A stretch of DNA of 64,000 nt from Massilia alkalitolerans DSM 17462 (lineage in GTDB: Bacteria > Pseudomonadota > Gammaproteobacteria > Burkholderiales > Burkholderiaceae_D): contig NZ_ATYR01000003.1 of the NCBI RefSeq assembly GCF_000427785.1, positions 287,589 to 351,588 of the forward strand. Direction: 5' to 3'. How positions within the stretch are numbered: the stretch's first letter is position 1; every line of letters starts with the position of its first letter. A model generated the notes under the pieces. The model was not told where the DNA came from. It made no database searches and saw only the letters and a list, made by a program, of their open reading frames with translations. Position numbers and translations under genes: made by a program. Below, one piece after another: positions 8,407-17,777 of this stretch.

Positions 8407-8775
8407 TTACACCTGCATGTTCATGATGTCGTGATAGGCTGACACCAGTTTGTTGCGTACTTGCACGGTTCCTTGGAAAGCGATGCTGGATTTCTGCATG
8501 GCGATCATCGTATCGGACAGGCTCACGGTATCATCCCCCATCGCAAAACGCTTGCCGAGTTCTTCCGCGTTCTTCTGGGTATTGCTGACCTGCTGGAGCG
8601 AGGTCTTCAGCGCATCGGCGAAGTCGAGCTTGGCAACGCCGCCCTGGGGCGCAACATTGCCCAGGCCGGCAGGCGCAACCGGGCCGGCCGCCGGCTTGGT
8701 CGCCGCGGCTTTCAGCTGTTCCATCATCGCCTGGATGCGGCTGCTGTCGATGCCGCCGATTCCGCCAATACTCAT
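8407..8775 (-). CDS. fliE: FliE, flagellar hook-basal body complex protein
   Basis: A 122-residue protein with the FliE C-terminal pattern: FADALKTSLQQVSNTQ, then VSLSDTMIAMQKSSIAFQ, and ending VQVRNKLVSAYHDIMNMQV. FliE forms the junction between the MS ring and the proximal rod. It has no signal peptide and is exported by the flagellar type III system. The N-terminal 45 residues are Gly/Ala/Pro-rich and variable. It diverges from fliF across 175 bases, a common arrangement, and is followed by a strong terminator, so it is a single-gene unit. Confidence 0.95.
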   Translation of the reverse strand: MSIGGIGGIDSSRIQAMMEQLKAAATKPAAGPVAPAGLGNVAPQGGVAKLDFADALKTSLQQVSNTQKNAEELGKRFAMGDDTVSLSDTMIAMQKSSIAFQGTVQVRNKLVSAYHDIMNMQV

Positions 8776-8950
8776 CGTTCGCTCCTGCTCGCCAAGGGAT
8801 TCAATTTGTTCAGGCTGTCAGATTACCAGCGCCCCAGCAAATTCCTCGCGTGAAGAAGCATGGATTTCCACCCCTATTTCAGGGTTTGAATGTTGCCCTG
8901 TGGCTTCATAATGCGGCCTAACCTCTCCATCCTGGACATATACCCACACC

Positions 8951-10642
8951 ATGGCAGCAGTTGCTGATGAACTGATCGACACCCCGGCGCCCGAGCAAGA
9001 GGCAAAACAGGGCTTTTTGCAGACCACCATGGGCAAGCGCGTCGCCATCGGCGGCGGGATCGCGCTGGTCAGCGCCATCATGATCGCGCTGTGGATGTGG
9101 AGCCAGGCGCCGGAATACCGCGTGCTGTTCTCGAACTACAGCGACCGCGACGGCGGCGCCATCACCGCCTCGCTCGACCAGATGGGGGTCAAGTACAAGT
9201 TCTCGGATGGCGGCAGCGCGATCCTGGTACCCGCCGAGCAGATCCACGACCTGCGCCTGAAGCTCGCCGCGCAAGGCCTGCCCAAGGGCGGCAACGTCGG
9301 CTTCGAACTGATGGAAAACCAGAAGCTGGGCGTGTCGCAGTTCCTGGAACAGGTGAACTACCAGCGCTCGCTGGAAGGCGAACTGGCGCGCTCGATCCAG
9401 TCGCTCGGCCCGGTCAGCGGCGCGCGCGTGCACCTGGCCATGCCGAAGCCCTCGGTCTTCGTGCGCGACCAGCAAAAGCCCACCGCGTCCGTGGTATTGA
9501 CCCTGCAGTCGGGCCGCGCGCTCGACCCGGGCCAGGTCAGCGCCATCGTCCACCTGGTCGCTTCGAGCGTGCCGGAACTCACCGTCGGTAACGTCACCGT
9601 GGTCGACCAGAACGGCAACCTGCTGTCGGACACCTCGAACAAGGGTCCCGGCCACAAGGGTCTGGACGCCACCCAGCTCAAGTACGTCGAGCAGGTCCAG
9701 CAGAACATCATCAAGCAGGTCGAGTCGATCATCGCACCACTGGTCGGCAAGGAAAACGTGCGCGCCGAAGCGACCGCCGAGATCGACTTCGCCCAGGTCG
9801 ATACCGCCGCCGAGATGTACAAGCCGAATTCGCCGCCGGAACCGCAGGCGATCCGCAGCCAGCAGACCTCCGAGTCGACCCAGCCGGGCGCCGGCGCTTC
9901 CGGCATCCCGGGCGCGCTGTCGAACCAGCCGCCGGGCGTGGCCACCGCGCCGATCGACGGCCAGCCGGTAGCCGGCGCGGCTCCGGCAGCCGGTGGACCG
10001 ACGCGCAAGGACGCGACCACCAACTACGAAGTCGACAAGACCATCCGCTACGAGCAGCGCCCGATGGGCGGCATCAAGCGCCTGACGGTGGGCGTGGTGG
10101 TGAACTACCGCCGCTCGGTCGACCCGAAGACCGGCAAGATCATCGTCAAGCCGCTGGCGGCCGCCGAAGTCGCCCAGATCAACGAGCTGGTGAAACAGGC
10201 GATGGGCTACTCGCAGCAGCGCGGCGACACCCTGAACGTGGCCAACGCCCCGTTCGACGGCGTCGACCGCCCGGACGACACGCCCCCCAGCCTCGACTGG
10301 TGGCGCGATCCGGCCAACCTGCCGCTGGCCAAGGAGATCGGCAAGTACCTGCTGCTGTTCGCGGTGCTGGCCTTCCTCTACTACCGGATCCTGCTACCGC
10401 TGATGCGCCCGGCGATCAAGAAGTTCGACGAGGTCACCGCCCTGCCGCCGGAACCGGAACCGGAAGAGGAAGAGATTCCCGAAGAAGAGCGCGAGCCCGA
10501 TCCGGAAGAGCTCGAGGAACAGGAAGTTGAACGCCGCGCCCAGGGCTACCGGGCGAACCTGCAGCTGGCGCAGGACCTGGCCCGCGAAGACCCGCGGATC
10601 GTTGCAAACGTAATCAAGGCATGGTTGGGATCAAATGAGTGA
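8951..10642 (+). CDS. fliF: FliF, flagellar MS-ring protein
   Basis: A 563-residue protein with the expected two membrane segments, about 31-50 (VAIGGGIALVSAIMIALWMW) and about 455-480 (GKYLLLFAVLAFLYYRILLP). The ring-building YscJ/FliF domain lies between about 55 and 220. The C-terminal cytoplasmic tail is highly acidic and ends with a helix (IVANVIKAWLG) that binds FliG. FliF builds the MS ring in the inner membrane, on which rotor and export gate assemble. It starts the fliFGHIJK operon; fliG overlaps its end by 8 bases. Confidence 0.97.
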   Translation: MAAVADELIDTPAPEQEAKQGFLQTTMGKRVAIGGGIALVSAIMIALWMWSQAPEYRVLFSNYSDRDGGAITASLDQMGVKYKFSDGGSAILVPAEQIHDLRLKLAAQGLPKGGNVGFELMENQKLGVSQFLEQVNYQRSLEGELARSIQSLGPVSGARVHLAMPKPSVFVRDQQKPTASVVLTLQSGRALDPGQVSAIVHLVASSVPELTVGNVTVVDQNGNLLSDTSNKGPGHKGLDATQLKYVEQVQQNIIKQVESIIAPLVGKENVRAEATAEIDFAQVDTAAEMYKPNSPPEPQAIRSQQTSESTQPGAGASGIPGALSNQPPGVATAPIDGQPVAGAAPAAGGPTRKDATTNYEVDKTIRYEQRPMGGIKRLTVGVVVNYRRSVDPKTGKIIVKPLAAAEVAQINELVKQAMGYSQQRGDTLNVANAPFDGVDRPDDTPPSLDWWRDPANLPLAKEIGKYLLLFAVLAFLYYRILLPLMRPAIKKFDEVTALPPEPEPEEEEIPEEEREPDPEELEEQEVERRAQGYRANLQLAQDLAREDPRIVANVIKAWLGSNE

Positions 10643-11639
10643 CAAGGACAAGGAAGGCGTACAGCAGGCAGCGATCCTGATGCTGGCCCTGGGCGAGGCG
10701 GAAGCGGCCGAAGTGATGAAGTTCCTCGGCCCCCGTGAAGTGCTGAAACTCGGCGCCGCGATGGCCCAGATGAAGTCGGTGCAGCACACCGAAGTGGTCA
10801 AGGTGCTGGAAGCCTTCGTGGAAGAGACCAACCTGCATTCGAACGTCGGCCTCGATTCGGACGAATACATCCGCCAGGTGCTGACCAAGGCGCTGGGCGA
10901 CGACAAGGCCGCCGTGCTGCTCAACCGCATCCTGGGCGGCAAGGACGCCTCGGGCATCGAAAGCCTGAAGTGGATGGACTCGCCTTCGGTCGCGGAACTG
11001 ATCCGCAACGAGCACCCGCAGATCATCGCCACCATCCTGGTGCACCTCGAGCGCGACCAGGCCTGCGAGATCCTGGCCCACTTCACCGAACGCCTGCGCA
11101 ACGACGTGGTGCTGCGCATCGCCACCCTGGACGGCGTGCAGCCTGCTGCTTTACGCGAACTGAACGACGTGCTGACCAAGCTCCTGTCGGGCAACGAGAA
11201 CATCAAGAAATCCTCGCTGGGCGGCGTGCGCACCGCGGCCGAGATCCTGAACTTCATGAGCGGCGAGCAGGAAGCGGCGGTCATGGACAACATCAAGAAC
11301 TACGACAACGACATGGCGCAGAAGATCATGGACGAGATGTTCGTGTTCGATAACATCATCGACATCGACGACCGCGGCATCCAGCTGCTGCTGCGCGAGG
11401 TGCAGTCCGAGATGCTGATCATCGCGCTGAAAGGCGCCTCGCAGGACCTGCGCGACAAGATTTTCAAGAACATGTCGCAGCGCGCGGGCGAGATGATGCG
11501 CGAAGACCTGGAATCGAAAGGTCCGGTGCGCCTGTCGGAAGTGGAAACCCAGCAGAAGCAGATCCTGCAGATCGTGCGCCGCCTGGCGGACGAAGGCCAG
11601 ATCGTGCTGGGCGGTAAAGGCGAGGATTCGTTCATCTGA
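10635..11639 (+). CDS. fliG: FliG, flagellar rotor switch protein
   Basis: A 334-residue protein with the three-domain FliG layout: the N-terminal FliF-binding domain (1-100), a middle domain with the EHPQ motif (IRNEHPQIIATIL) that contacts FliM, and a C-terminal torque domain with charged residues (MFVFDNIIDIDDRGIQLLLR). It transmits stator force to the MS ring. The start overlaps the end of fliF (ATGAGTGA), and the stop shares one base with the fliH start (TGATG). The length is normal and nothing key is missing. Confidence 0.97.
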   Translation: MSDKDKEGVQQAAILMLALGEAEAAEVMKFLGPREVLKLGAAMAQMKSVQHTEVVKVLEAFVEETNLHSNVGLDSDEYIRQVLTKALGDDKAAVLLNRILGGKDASGIESLKWMDSPSVAELIRNEHPQIIATILVHLERDQACEILAHFTERLRNDVVLRIATLDGVQPAALRELNDVLTKLLSGNENIKKSSLGGVRTAAEILNFMSGEQEAAVMDNIKNYDNDMAQKIMDEMFVFDNIIDIDDRGIQLLLREVQSEMLIIALKGASQDLRDKIFKNMSQRAGEMMREDLESKGPVRLSEVETQQKQILQIVRRLADEGQIVLGGKGEDSFI

Positions 11640-12355
11640 TGATCCCGAAGGAACAGCAAAGCGCCTACCAGCGCTGGGAAATGACCTCGTTCGGCGACGA
11701 GCGCCCGAGCACCCAGTCGCGCCGCGCCGCCATGGCCCCTCCTCCTGCGCCGGAACCGGTGGCTCAGCCGGTCGAGCTTGTCCCGCACGTGACGCTGCCG
11801 ACCATCGAAGAGATCGAAGCGATCCGCGAACAGGCGCGCGCCGAGGGCTATGCCGAAGGCCTGGAGGAAGGCCGCGCCGCCGGCCATGCCCAGGGTTACG
11901 CCGACGGCGCCAGGACCGGCCAGATCGAAGCGGAAGGCGAGCTGGAACAGCTGCGTTCGATCGCCGCGACCTTCAGCGAGGCCGTCATGCAGGCCGACGA
12001 GACCATCGCCCACGACGTGCTGGAACTGGCCCTGCGCCTGGCGCGCGGCATGGTGCGCACGGCCTTCGAGGTGCGTCCGGACCTGATCCTGCCGGTGGTG
12101 CAGGAAGCGATCGGCTACCTGCCGGTGCTGGCCCAGCCGGCCACCTTGAGCTTGAATCCGCTCGACGCCGAGATCGTGCGCGATGCCATGGGGCAGGAAC
12201 TGGTCAAGGGCGGCTGGCGCATCGTCGAAGACGCGGCGCTGGCGCGCGGCGGCTGCAAGGTGGATACGGCGAGCAACCAGATCGATGCACAGGCGCAGGC
12301 GCGCTGGGCGCGCTTGACCCATGCGCTCCAGTCAAATGTGGATTGGTTGTCATAA
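11639..12355 (+). CDS. fliH: FliH, negative regulator of the flagellar export ATPase
   Basis: A 238-residue protein. Residues about 60-110 contain Gly/Ala-spaced repeats typical of the FliH helix (EGYAEGLEEGRAAGHAQGYAD), followed by a C-terminal domain (LARGMVRTAFEVRPDLILPV) related to V-ATPase subunit E. FliH dimers bind FliI and carry it to FliN and the export gate. The N-terminus has the conserved aromatic segment YQRWEMTSFG. It starts at the fliG stop and abuts fliI directly, so translation is coupled. Confidence 0.93.
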   Translation: MIPKEQQSAYQRWEMTSFGDERPSTQSRRAAMAPPPAPEPVAQPVELVPHVTLPTIEEIEAIREQARAEGYAEGLEEGRAAGHAQGYADGARTGQIEAEGELEQLRSIAATFSEAVMQADETIAHDVLELALRLARGMVRTAFEVRPDLILPVVQEAIGYLPVLAQPATLSLNPLDAEIVRDAMGQELVKGGWRIVEDAALARGGCKVDTASNQIDAQAQARWARLTHALQSNVDWLS

Positions 12356-13756
12356 ATGACGACAACGACCGACCGCCACACCGCCCGCTGGAAGTCCTTC
12401 ATCAAGGACTGCGACTCCCTGGTCGGCCTCGCCGAACCGATGCAGGTCTCGGGACGCGTCACGCGCGTGGCCGGCCTGGTGATGGAATGCGTGGGCCTGA
12501 AGCTGGCTGTCGGCAGCGCCTGCACCATCCCGGTGGCCAACGGCTTGAGGATCGAGGCCGAAGTGGTCGGCTTCGAGGGCGAGCGCCTGTTCCTGATGCC
12601 GCAGAGCGACGTCGAGGGCGTGGTGCCGGGCTCGCGCGTGTTCCCGGTCGAATCGGCGCTGCCCAAGCCCGGCACCGTGCAGCACCCGCGCCGCCGCCCG
12701 AGCGACCGCGCGCGCCACCTGCCGGTCGGCATGCAGCTGCTCGGCCGCGTGGTGGACGGCGCCGGCCGCCCGCTCGACGGCAAGGGCCCGCTCGGCACCG
12801 ACGAAGTGGGGCCGCTGAACGCGCGTCCGATCAACCCGCTCGACCGCGCGCCGATCTCGGAAACCCTGGACGTGGGCGTGCGCGCCATCAACGCCATGCT
12901 GACGGTCGGCCGCGGCCAGCGTCTCGGCCTGTTCGCCGGCACCGGCGTCGGCAAGTCGGTCCTGCTGGGGATGATCGCGCGCTACACCACGGCCGACGTG
13001 ATCGTCGTCGGCCTGATCGGCGAACGCGGACGCGAAGTGAAGGAATTCATCGAGCAGATCCTGGGCCCGGAGGGCCGCGCCCGCTCGGCCGTGGTGGCCG
13101 CACCGGCCGACTCCCCGCCCCTGATGCGCCTGCAAGGCGCGGCCTATGCCACCGCGATCGCCGAACACTTCCGCGAGCAGGGCAAGAACGTCCTCCTGAT
13201 CATGGACTCGCTGACCCGCTACGCGATGGCCCAGCGCGAGATCGCCCTCGCCATCGGCGAGCCGCCGGCCACGAAGGGCTATCCGCCCTCGGTGTTCGCC
13301 AAGCTGCCGGTGCTGGTGGAACGCGCCGGCAACGGGGTCGAGGGCGGCGGCTCGATCACCGCCTTCTATACCGTGTTGTCCGAAGGCGATGATCAACAAG
13401 ACCCGATTGCCGACGCGGCGCGCGGCATCCTGGACGGCCACATCGTCCTGAACCGTCACCTGGCCGAAGCCGGCCACTATCCGGCGATCGACATCGAACA
13501 GTCGATCTCGCGGGCGATGCACTCGATTACCTCGCACGAGCACCAGCTGGCGGCGCGCAAGCTCAAGCAGCTGTACTCGCGCTACCAGCGCTCGCGCGAC
13601 CTGATCAGCGTGGGCGCCTACGCCGCCGGCAGCGACCCGGTGCTGGACCAGGCGATCGCCAAGCACGAGCAGATCGAACAGTTCCTGTGCCAGGAAATCC
13701 ACGACAACGCGGGCATGCTGGAAAGCTTGGGGCAATTAAGCTCTCTATTCCAATGA
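12356..13756 (+). CDS. fliI: FliI, flagellum-specific export ATPase
   Basis: A 466-residue F1-beta-like ATPase. The Walker A motif GTGVGKS lies at about 195-201. Further along are [15 protein letters not shown], the Walker B region [19 protein letters not shown], and the arginine-containing stretch [21 protein letters not shown]. FliI hydrolyses ATP at the base of the export apparatus to help unfold substrates and release chaperones. It follows the fliH stop with no gap. Length and motifs are complete. Confidence 0.97.
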   Translation: MTTTTDRHTARWKSFIKDCDSLVGLAEPMQVSGRVTRVAGLVMECVGLKLAVGSACTIPVANGLRIEAEVVGFEGERLFLMPQSDVEGVVPGSRVFPVESALPKPGTVQHPRRRPSDRARHLPVGMQLLGRVVDGAGRPLDGKGPLGTDEVGPLNARPINPLDRAPISETLDVGVRAINAMLTVGRGQRLGLFAGTGVGKSVLLGMIARYTTADVIVVGLIGERGREVKEFIEQILGPEGRARSAVVAAPADSPPLMRLQGAAYATAIAEHFREQGKNVLLIMDSLTRYAMAQREIALAIGEPPATKGYPPSVFAKLPVLVERAGNGVEGGGSITAFYTVLSEGDDQQDPIADAARGILDGHIVLNRHLAEAGHYPAIDIEQSISRAMHSITSHEHQLAARKLKQLYSRYQRSRDLISVGAYAAGSDPVLDQAIAKHEQIEQFLCQEIHDNAGMLESLGQLSSLFQ

Positions 13757-13793
13757 TTGGAATTTGCCGGGCGGAACTATACTCTGACCCAAT

Positions 13794-14237
13794 ATGGCCA
13801 CTTCTTCCGCCCTCGAGACCCTGATCGACCTTGCGCAGCGCGATTCCGACGCGATCGCCAAGCGCCTGGGCGCCGCCCTCAAGGCGGTCGAGGAAGCCGA
13901 GCAGAAGCTGGTCATGCTGGATGGCTACCGCGACGAGTACGTGCGCAAGCTCGACGCGGCGCAGATGGCGGGCATCACGCCCTTCGCGTACCACAACTTC
14001 GTGGCCTTCATCGGCAAGCTGGACAACGCCATCACCGGCCAGCGCGAAGTGATCAAGCATGCGCAGTACAAGGCGGACGTGGAAAAGAAGGCATGGCAGG
14101 AAAGCGAGCGCAAGCGCCTGTCCTACCGCACCCTGAACGAGCGCGCAGCCGCCGAGGCATTGGCGATCGAGAACAAGCGCGACCAGAAACTGATGGACGA
14201 CCACGCAGCCCGTGGCGCCCGCTACAAACAACGCTAA
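13794..14237 (+). CDS. fliJ: FliJ, flagellar export chaperone
   Basis: A 147-residue helical coiled-coil protein with heptad-like patterns (RDSDAIAKRLGAALKAVEEA; EKKAWQESERKRLSYRTL), consistent with FliJ, which resembles the gamma stalk of F1-ATPase and links FliI to FlhA. Conservation is low, but size and position between fliI and fliK are diagnostic. It starts 37 bases after fliI. The C-terminal end is basic and ends RYKQR. Confidence 0.92.
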   Translation: MATSSALETLIDLAQRDSDAIAKRLGAALKAVEEAEQKLVMLDGYRDEYVRKLDAAQMAGITPFAYHNFVAFIGKLDNAITGQREVIKHAQYKADVEKKAWQESERKRLSYRTLNERAAAEALAIENKRDQKLMDDHAARGARYKQR

Positions 14238-14244
14238 TGTCCCC

Positions 14245-15513
14245 ATGACGATGCAGACGACCACCCTTCCGTTCCAGGTCTCCGGCGCCAGCGCGCTGGC
14301 CCAGCCGCAGCGCAACGCTGCGGCCGGCGTGCAGGCCCCCGAAGCCGAGCAGTTCAGCGCCACGCTGTCGCGCGCCATGGCCCCGACCATGGCCCCGACG
14401 CCGGCGCCGGCCGCCGCGCCCGCCAACAAGCCGGCGGCCCCCACCAGGCAGGCCGACAAGCCGGCAGCCCAGGGGGCGAAACCTGCAACACGCGAGCCGG
14501 CCAAGCAGAGCGAAGCATCCTCGGATGCGCCAGCGCCAGCGCAGGGGGCGGCCAGCGCCGAATCGGGCGACCCGGCCAAGGACGCGGCAGCCGCTGCCGA
14601 ATCCGCCAGCGCCGCCGCCGAAGCGGCCACCACGCCGGTGACCGACATGCTCGCCTTCATGGCCGCCCTGACCCAGGCCCCCGCGGCGGCGCCGGTCACG
14701 GCCGAAGCGGCAACGGCGGCCGGCGGCGCCGAGCTGCAGCTCGCCGCGCTCCAGTCCGCGTTCGCGAAACTCGAGACCGCGGACGGCGGCGTGGCAGCTG
14801 CGGATCCACTGGCCGCCGCCGACAGCGACGCGGCTGGCTTCTCGCTGGCAGCCGGCGTGCAGACCACGGCCCAGGAAAGTGCCGACCTGCGCGCGCAGGC
14901 GCAGGCGCTGGCGCCTCTGGATGCGGGCAAGGCCCAGCCGCAGCTGCGCGACGCCGCTGCCAGCACGGCGGCGAATCTCGAGGCGCCCCTGCCTACCGTC
15001 ACCCAGCTGCAGGCTCAGGCCGCCAAGCTCGAGAGCTTGCCGAACCCGGCCGCCATGCCGGGCGACCGCATCCCGGCACGCCTCGGCACCCAGGCCTGGG
15101 ACAACCAGGTCAGCCAGCGCATCGTCTACATGGTGGGCAAGGAACAGGCCGCGACCCTGACGCTGAACCCGCCGGACCTCGGCCCGGTGCAGGTGGTGCT
15201 CAACGTGACCAACGACGGGGCCAGCGTGGCCTTCTCGTCGAACCAGCAGGAAGTGCGGCAAGCCCTGGAAAACGCCCTCCCGCGCCTGCGCGAGATGATG
15301 GGCGAGAGCGGCATCGCGCTCGGTAACGCGACCGTCGATGCCGGCATGCCGGACGGACGCCAGGCGCAGCAGGATGGCGAGCGCCGCCATGGTGGCGCTG
15401 GTGGTCCTGGCAACGCGGGCGGGACGGTGGCGGTGGGCGATGACGCCGCTGCGCGGCCGGCTACCCGGACCGTGAGCCTGGGTGACAACGGGCTGGTGGA
15501 TACGTTTGCATAA
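14245..15513 (+). CDS. fliK: FliK, flagellar hook-length control protein
   Basis: A 422-residue protein. The N-terminal 280 residues are Ala/Pro-rich and low in complexity, serving as the ruler. The C-terminal Flg_hook domain contains WDNQVSQRIVYMVGKEQ, TLTLNPPDLGPVQVVLNV and QEVRQALENALPRLREMM. FliK measures hook length and then contacts FlhB to switch export to filament proteins. I chose the ATG at 14245, eight bases past the fliJ stop; earlier in-frame starts overlap fliJ. A family 1 palindromic repeat begins 9 bases after the stop. A second FliK-like protein lies at 1167-2288. Confidence 0.93.
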   Translation: MTMQTTTLPFQVSGASALAQPQRNAAAGVQAPEAEQFSATLSRAMAPTMAPTPAPAAAPANKPAAPTRQADKPAAQGAKPATREPAKQSEASSDAPAPAQGAASAESGDPAKDAAAAAESASAAAEAATTPVTDMLAFMAALTQAPAAAPVTAEAATAAGGAELQLAALQSAFAKLETADGGVAAADPLAAADSDAAGFSLAAGVQTTAQESADLRAQAQALAPLDAGKAQPQLRDAAASTAANLEAPLPTVTQLQAQAAKLESLPNPAAMPGDRIPARLGTQAWDNQVSQRIVYMVGKEQAATLTLNPPDLGPVQVVLNVTNDGASVAFSSNQQEVRQALENALPRLREMMGESGIALGNATVDAGMPDGRQAQQDGERRHGGAGGPGNAGGTVAVGDDAAARPATRTVSLGDNGLVDTFA

Positions 15514-15521
15514 TCTATAAC

Positions 15522-15630
15522 GTAGGGTGGACGGCTATGCCGTCCGCGCGGTGATAGTTAGCTAACGAAATAACGCACAGGCAGATCTTGCCTGGTTTGA
15601 ACGCGCGGTCGGCAGAGCCGACCACCCTAC
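15522..15630. repeat. Family 1 palindromic repeat, copy 1
   Basis: Two inverted half-units: GTAGGGTGGACGGCTATG... on the left and its inverted relative ending CCGACCACCCTAC on the right. Each half-unit holds its own hairpin (GGACGGC/GCCGTCC and GGTCGGC/GCCGACC), so stem bases differ but pairing is kept. Total 109 bases, between fliK and fliL. It resembles REPIN-type elements. Confidence 0.85.
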
Positions 15631-15696
15631 AAAACCGTCAAGACACAGGCGCAACAATCATCGGGATTACCGCCTCTTATTCCCTCTTTTCCGGGC

Positions 15697-15732
15697 TTGG
15701 CGGGTTGGGTTTCCCCGCGATAATGCCATAAT
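15697..15732 (+). promoter_or_regulatory. Possible sigma-70-type promoter(s) upstream of fliL
   Basis: TTGGCG (15697) with GATAAT (15719), and TTGGGT (15705) with CATAAT (15727), each have 16-base spacing, 38-74 bases before the fliL start. The gap after fliK contains a repeat, so a separate promoter for fliLMNOPQR is plausible. No experimental support. Confidence 0.35.
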
Positions 15733-15770
15733 GACGGAATCATTCTTTTAGGCAGTAAAGAGGCATCTCG

Positions 15771-16301
15771 ATGGCGCAAGCAAAACCAAAGGCCGATCCG
15801 AAGGCGGACGCAGCGGCAGCTCCGGCCGGCTCCAAGAAGAAGCTGATCGTGATCGCGGCGGCGGCCGTGCTGCTGCTCGGCGGCGGCGGTGGTGCAGCCT
15901 GGTACTTCATGCAGGGCGGCGACGGCGCGGCCGCGCACGAGAGCCCGAAGGAATCGAAGAAGAAGAAAAAGAAGGACGCCGGCATCAAGCCAGAGTACGT
16001 GCCGGTCGAGGCCTTCACGGTCAACCTGCAGCCGGAGAACGGCGAACAGTACCTGCAGGTGCAGTTCACCCTGCAGGTGGCGGGCACCGAACAGGCGACC
16101 CTGGTCAAGGACAACATGGCGATCGTGCGCAACCGCGTGCTGCTGCTCCTGTCGGGCAAGCGGGCATCGGAAATCAGCACGGTCCAGGGCAAGCAGCAGC
16201 TCGCCGCCGAAATCCAGGCGATCGTCCAGGAACCCTTCGACAAGGACGGCGACGAGCAGGACGTCACCGACGTATTGTTCACCTCCTTCATCATCCAGTA
16301 A
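15771..16301 (+). CDS. fliL: FliL, flagellar basal body-associated protein
   Basis: A 176-residue single-pass inner-membrane protein: a Lys/Ala-rich cytoplasmic N-terminus, a membrane segment at about 24-46 (LIVIAAAAVLLLGGGGGAAW), a lysine-rich linker, and a periplasmic domain with YVPVEAFTVNLQPENGEQYLQ and the ending DVTDVLFTSFIIQ typical of FliL. FliL forms rings around stators and supports torque at high load. It begins the fliLMNOPQR group; fliM follows 10 bases later. Confidence 0.95.
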   Translation: MAQAKPKADPKADAAAAPAGSKKKLIVIAAAAVLLLGGGGGAAWYFMQGGDGAAAHESPKESKKKKKKDAGIKPEYVPVEAFTVNLQPENGEQYLQVQFTLQVAGTEQATLVKDNMAIVRNRVLLLLSGKRASEISTVQGKQQLAAEIQAIVQEPFDKDGDEQDVTDVLFTSFIIQ

Positions 16302-16311
16302 CCGAAGCACC

Positions 16312-17292
16312 ATGGCCGATAATTTCCTCTCACAGGAAGAAGTCGATGCCCTCCTCAAGGGGGTCAACGGCGATCAGGACGACATTGCGGCGCCTGAAGA
16401 CACCTCGGGGGTACGCACCTATAACCTGGCGACGCAGGAGCGGATCGTCCGCGGCCGCATGCCGACGCTCGAGATCATCAACGAGCGTTTCGCCAGGTAT
16501 CTGCGGGTTGGCCTGTTCAACTTCCTGCGCCGCAGCGCCGAGGTATCGGTGGGCTCGGTGCGGGTCTCGAAGTACAGCGAGTTCATCCGCAACCTGGTGG
16601 TCCCCACCAACCTCAACCTGATCCACATGAAGCCGCTGCGCGGCACGGCGCTGATGGTGTTCGACCCGGGCCTCGTGTTCCTGCTGGTCGACAACCTGTT
16701 CGGCGGCGACGGCCGCTTCCACACCCGCGTGGAAGGCCGCGACTTCACCCAGACCGAGCAGCGCATCATCATGCGCATCCTCGACATCGTGTTCGAGGCC
16801 TATGCCAAGTCGTGGGAGCCGGTGTACCCGATCGAGTTCGAGTACATCCGCTCCGAGATGAACACGCAGTTCGCCAACATCGCGACCCCGAACGAGGTCG
16901 TGGTGTCCTGCACCTTCACCATCGAACTCGGTTCGGTGTCGGGCCAGATCCACTTCTGCATGCCCTACTCGATGATCGAGCCGATCCGCGACGCGCTGAC
17001 CTCGAGCATCCAGGGCGAAGCCCTGGAAGTCGACAAGCGCTGGGTGCGCCTGATGACCCAGCAGATCCAGGTCGCCGAAGTCGAGCTGGTGGCGGTGCTG
17101 GGCGAAGGGCGGGCGAACTTCGACGAGATCCTCAACATGAAGATCGGCGACATCATCCCGATCACGGTCCCGGAAACCCTGCAGGCAACCGTGGACGGCG
17201 TGCCGGTGATGGACTGCAGCTACGGCGTCTTCAACGGCCAGTACGCGCTGAAGGTCGAGAAACTGCTCGCCAACAGCGACAACTTCAAATAA
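16312..17292 (+). CDS. fliM: FliM, flagellar motor switch protein
   Basis: A 326-residue protein. The N-terminal LSQEEVDALLKGV is the CheY-P-binding motif. The middle domain includes the GG signature in DNLFGGDGRFHTR, and the C-terminal SpoA-like domain contains IPITVPETLQATVDGVPV. FliM forms the C-ring between FliG and FliN and reverses the motor when CheY-P binds. I start at 16312; the frame is open further upstream, but that would overlap fliL and lacks FliM sequence. fliN follows 50 bases later. Confidence 0.97.
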   Translation: MADNFLSQEEVDALLKGVNGDQDDIAAPEDTSGVRTYNLATQERIVRGRMPTLEIINERFARYLRVGLFNFLRRSAEVSVGSVRVSKYSEFIRNLVVPTNLNLIHMKPLRGTALMVFDPGLVFLLVDNLFGGDGRFHTRVEGRDFTQTEQRIIMRILDIVFEAYAKSWEPVYPIEFEYIRSEMNTQFANIATPNEVVVSCTFTIELGSVSGQIHFCMPYSMIEPIRDALTSSIQGEALEVDKRWVRLMTQQIQVAEVELVAVLGEGRANFDEILNMKIGDIIPITVPETLQATVDGVPVMDCSYGVFNGQYALKVEKLLANSDNFK

Positions 17293-17342
17293 CAGAATTA
17301 TCGTGCCGGCCCTGAAGGGCCGGCAAGCAACAGGAGAGCACC

Positions 17343-17777
17343 ATGTCTGATACCCAGGATGACCAGAGCGCACTCGACGACGATTGGGGCGCGGCGATTG
17401 CCGAGCAGGCCGCAGCCGAAGCGGCGGCGCTCGAACGCCAGCAACAGCAGCAGGCCACCGCTACCGCGGCCGTGTTCAAGGATTTCTCGAACAAGGGCAC
17501 GCGCAACGACACGCCGAACGACATCGACTTCATCCTCGACATCCCGGTCCAGCTGACCGTAGAACTCGGCCGCACCAAGATCGCGATCAAGAACCTGCTG
17601 CAACTGGCGCAAGGCTCCGTGGTCGAGCTCGACGGCCTGGCCGGCGAGCCGATGGACGTGCTGGTCAATGGTTGCCTGATCGCACAGGGCGAGGTCGTGG
17701 TCGTGAACGACAAGTTCGGTATCCGTCTGACTGATATCATTACGCCATCGGAACGGATCAGAAAACTGAATAAATGA
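17343..17777 (+). CDS. fliN: FliN, flagellar motor switch protein
   Basis: A 144-residue protein whose SpoA domain occupies the last 80 residues: ILDIPVQLTVELGRTKIAI, then GSVVELDGLAGEPMDVLVN and GEVVVVNDKFGIRLTDII. FliN forms the bottom of the C-ring and docks FliH. The N-terminal 50 residues are Ala/Gln-rich and variable. AGGAGA precedes the ATG at a good distance. The stop overlaps the possible fliO start (ATGA), which suggests coupling. Confidence 0.96.
   Translation: MSDTQDDQSALDDDWGAAIAEQAAAEAAALERQQQQQATATAAVFKDFSNKGTRNDTPNDIDFILDIPVQLTVELGRTKIAIKNLLQLAQGSVVELDGLAGEPMDVLVNGCLIAQGEVVVVNDKFGIRLTDIITPSERIRKLNK

Noticed and set aside
15889-16311. Upstream extension of fliM by 141 codons
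   Set aside because: It runs through fliL in another frame and contains no FliM sequence; the family start is at 16312.
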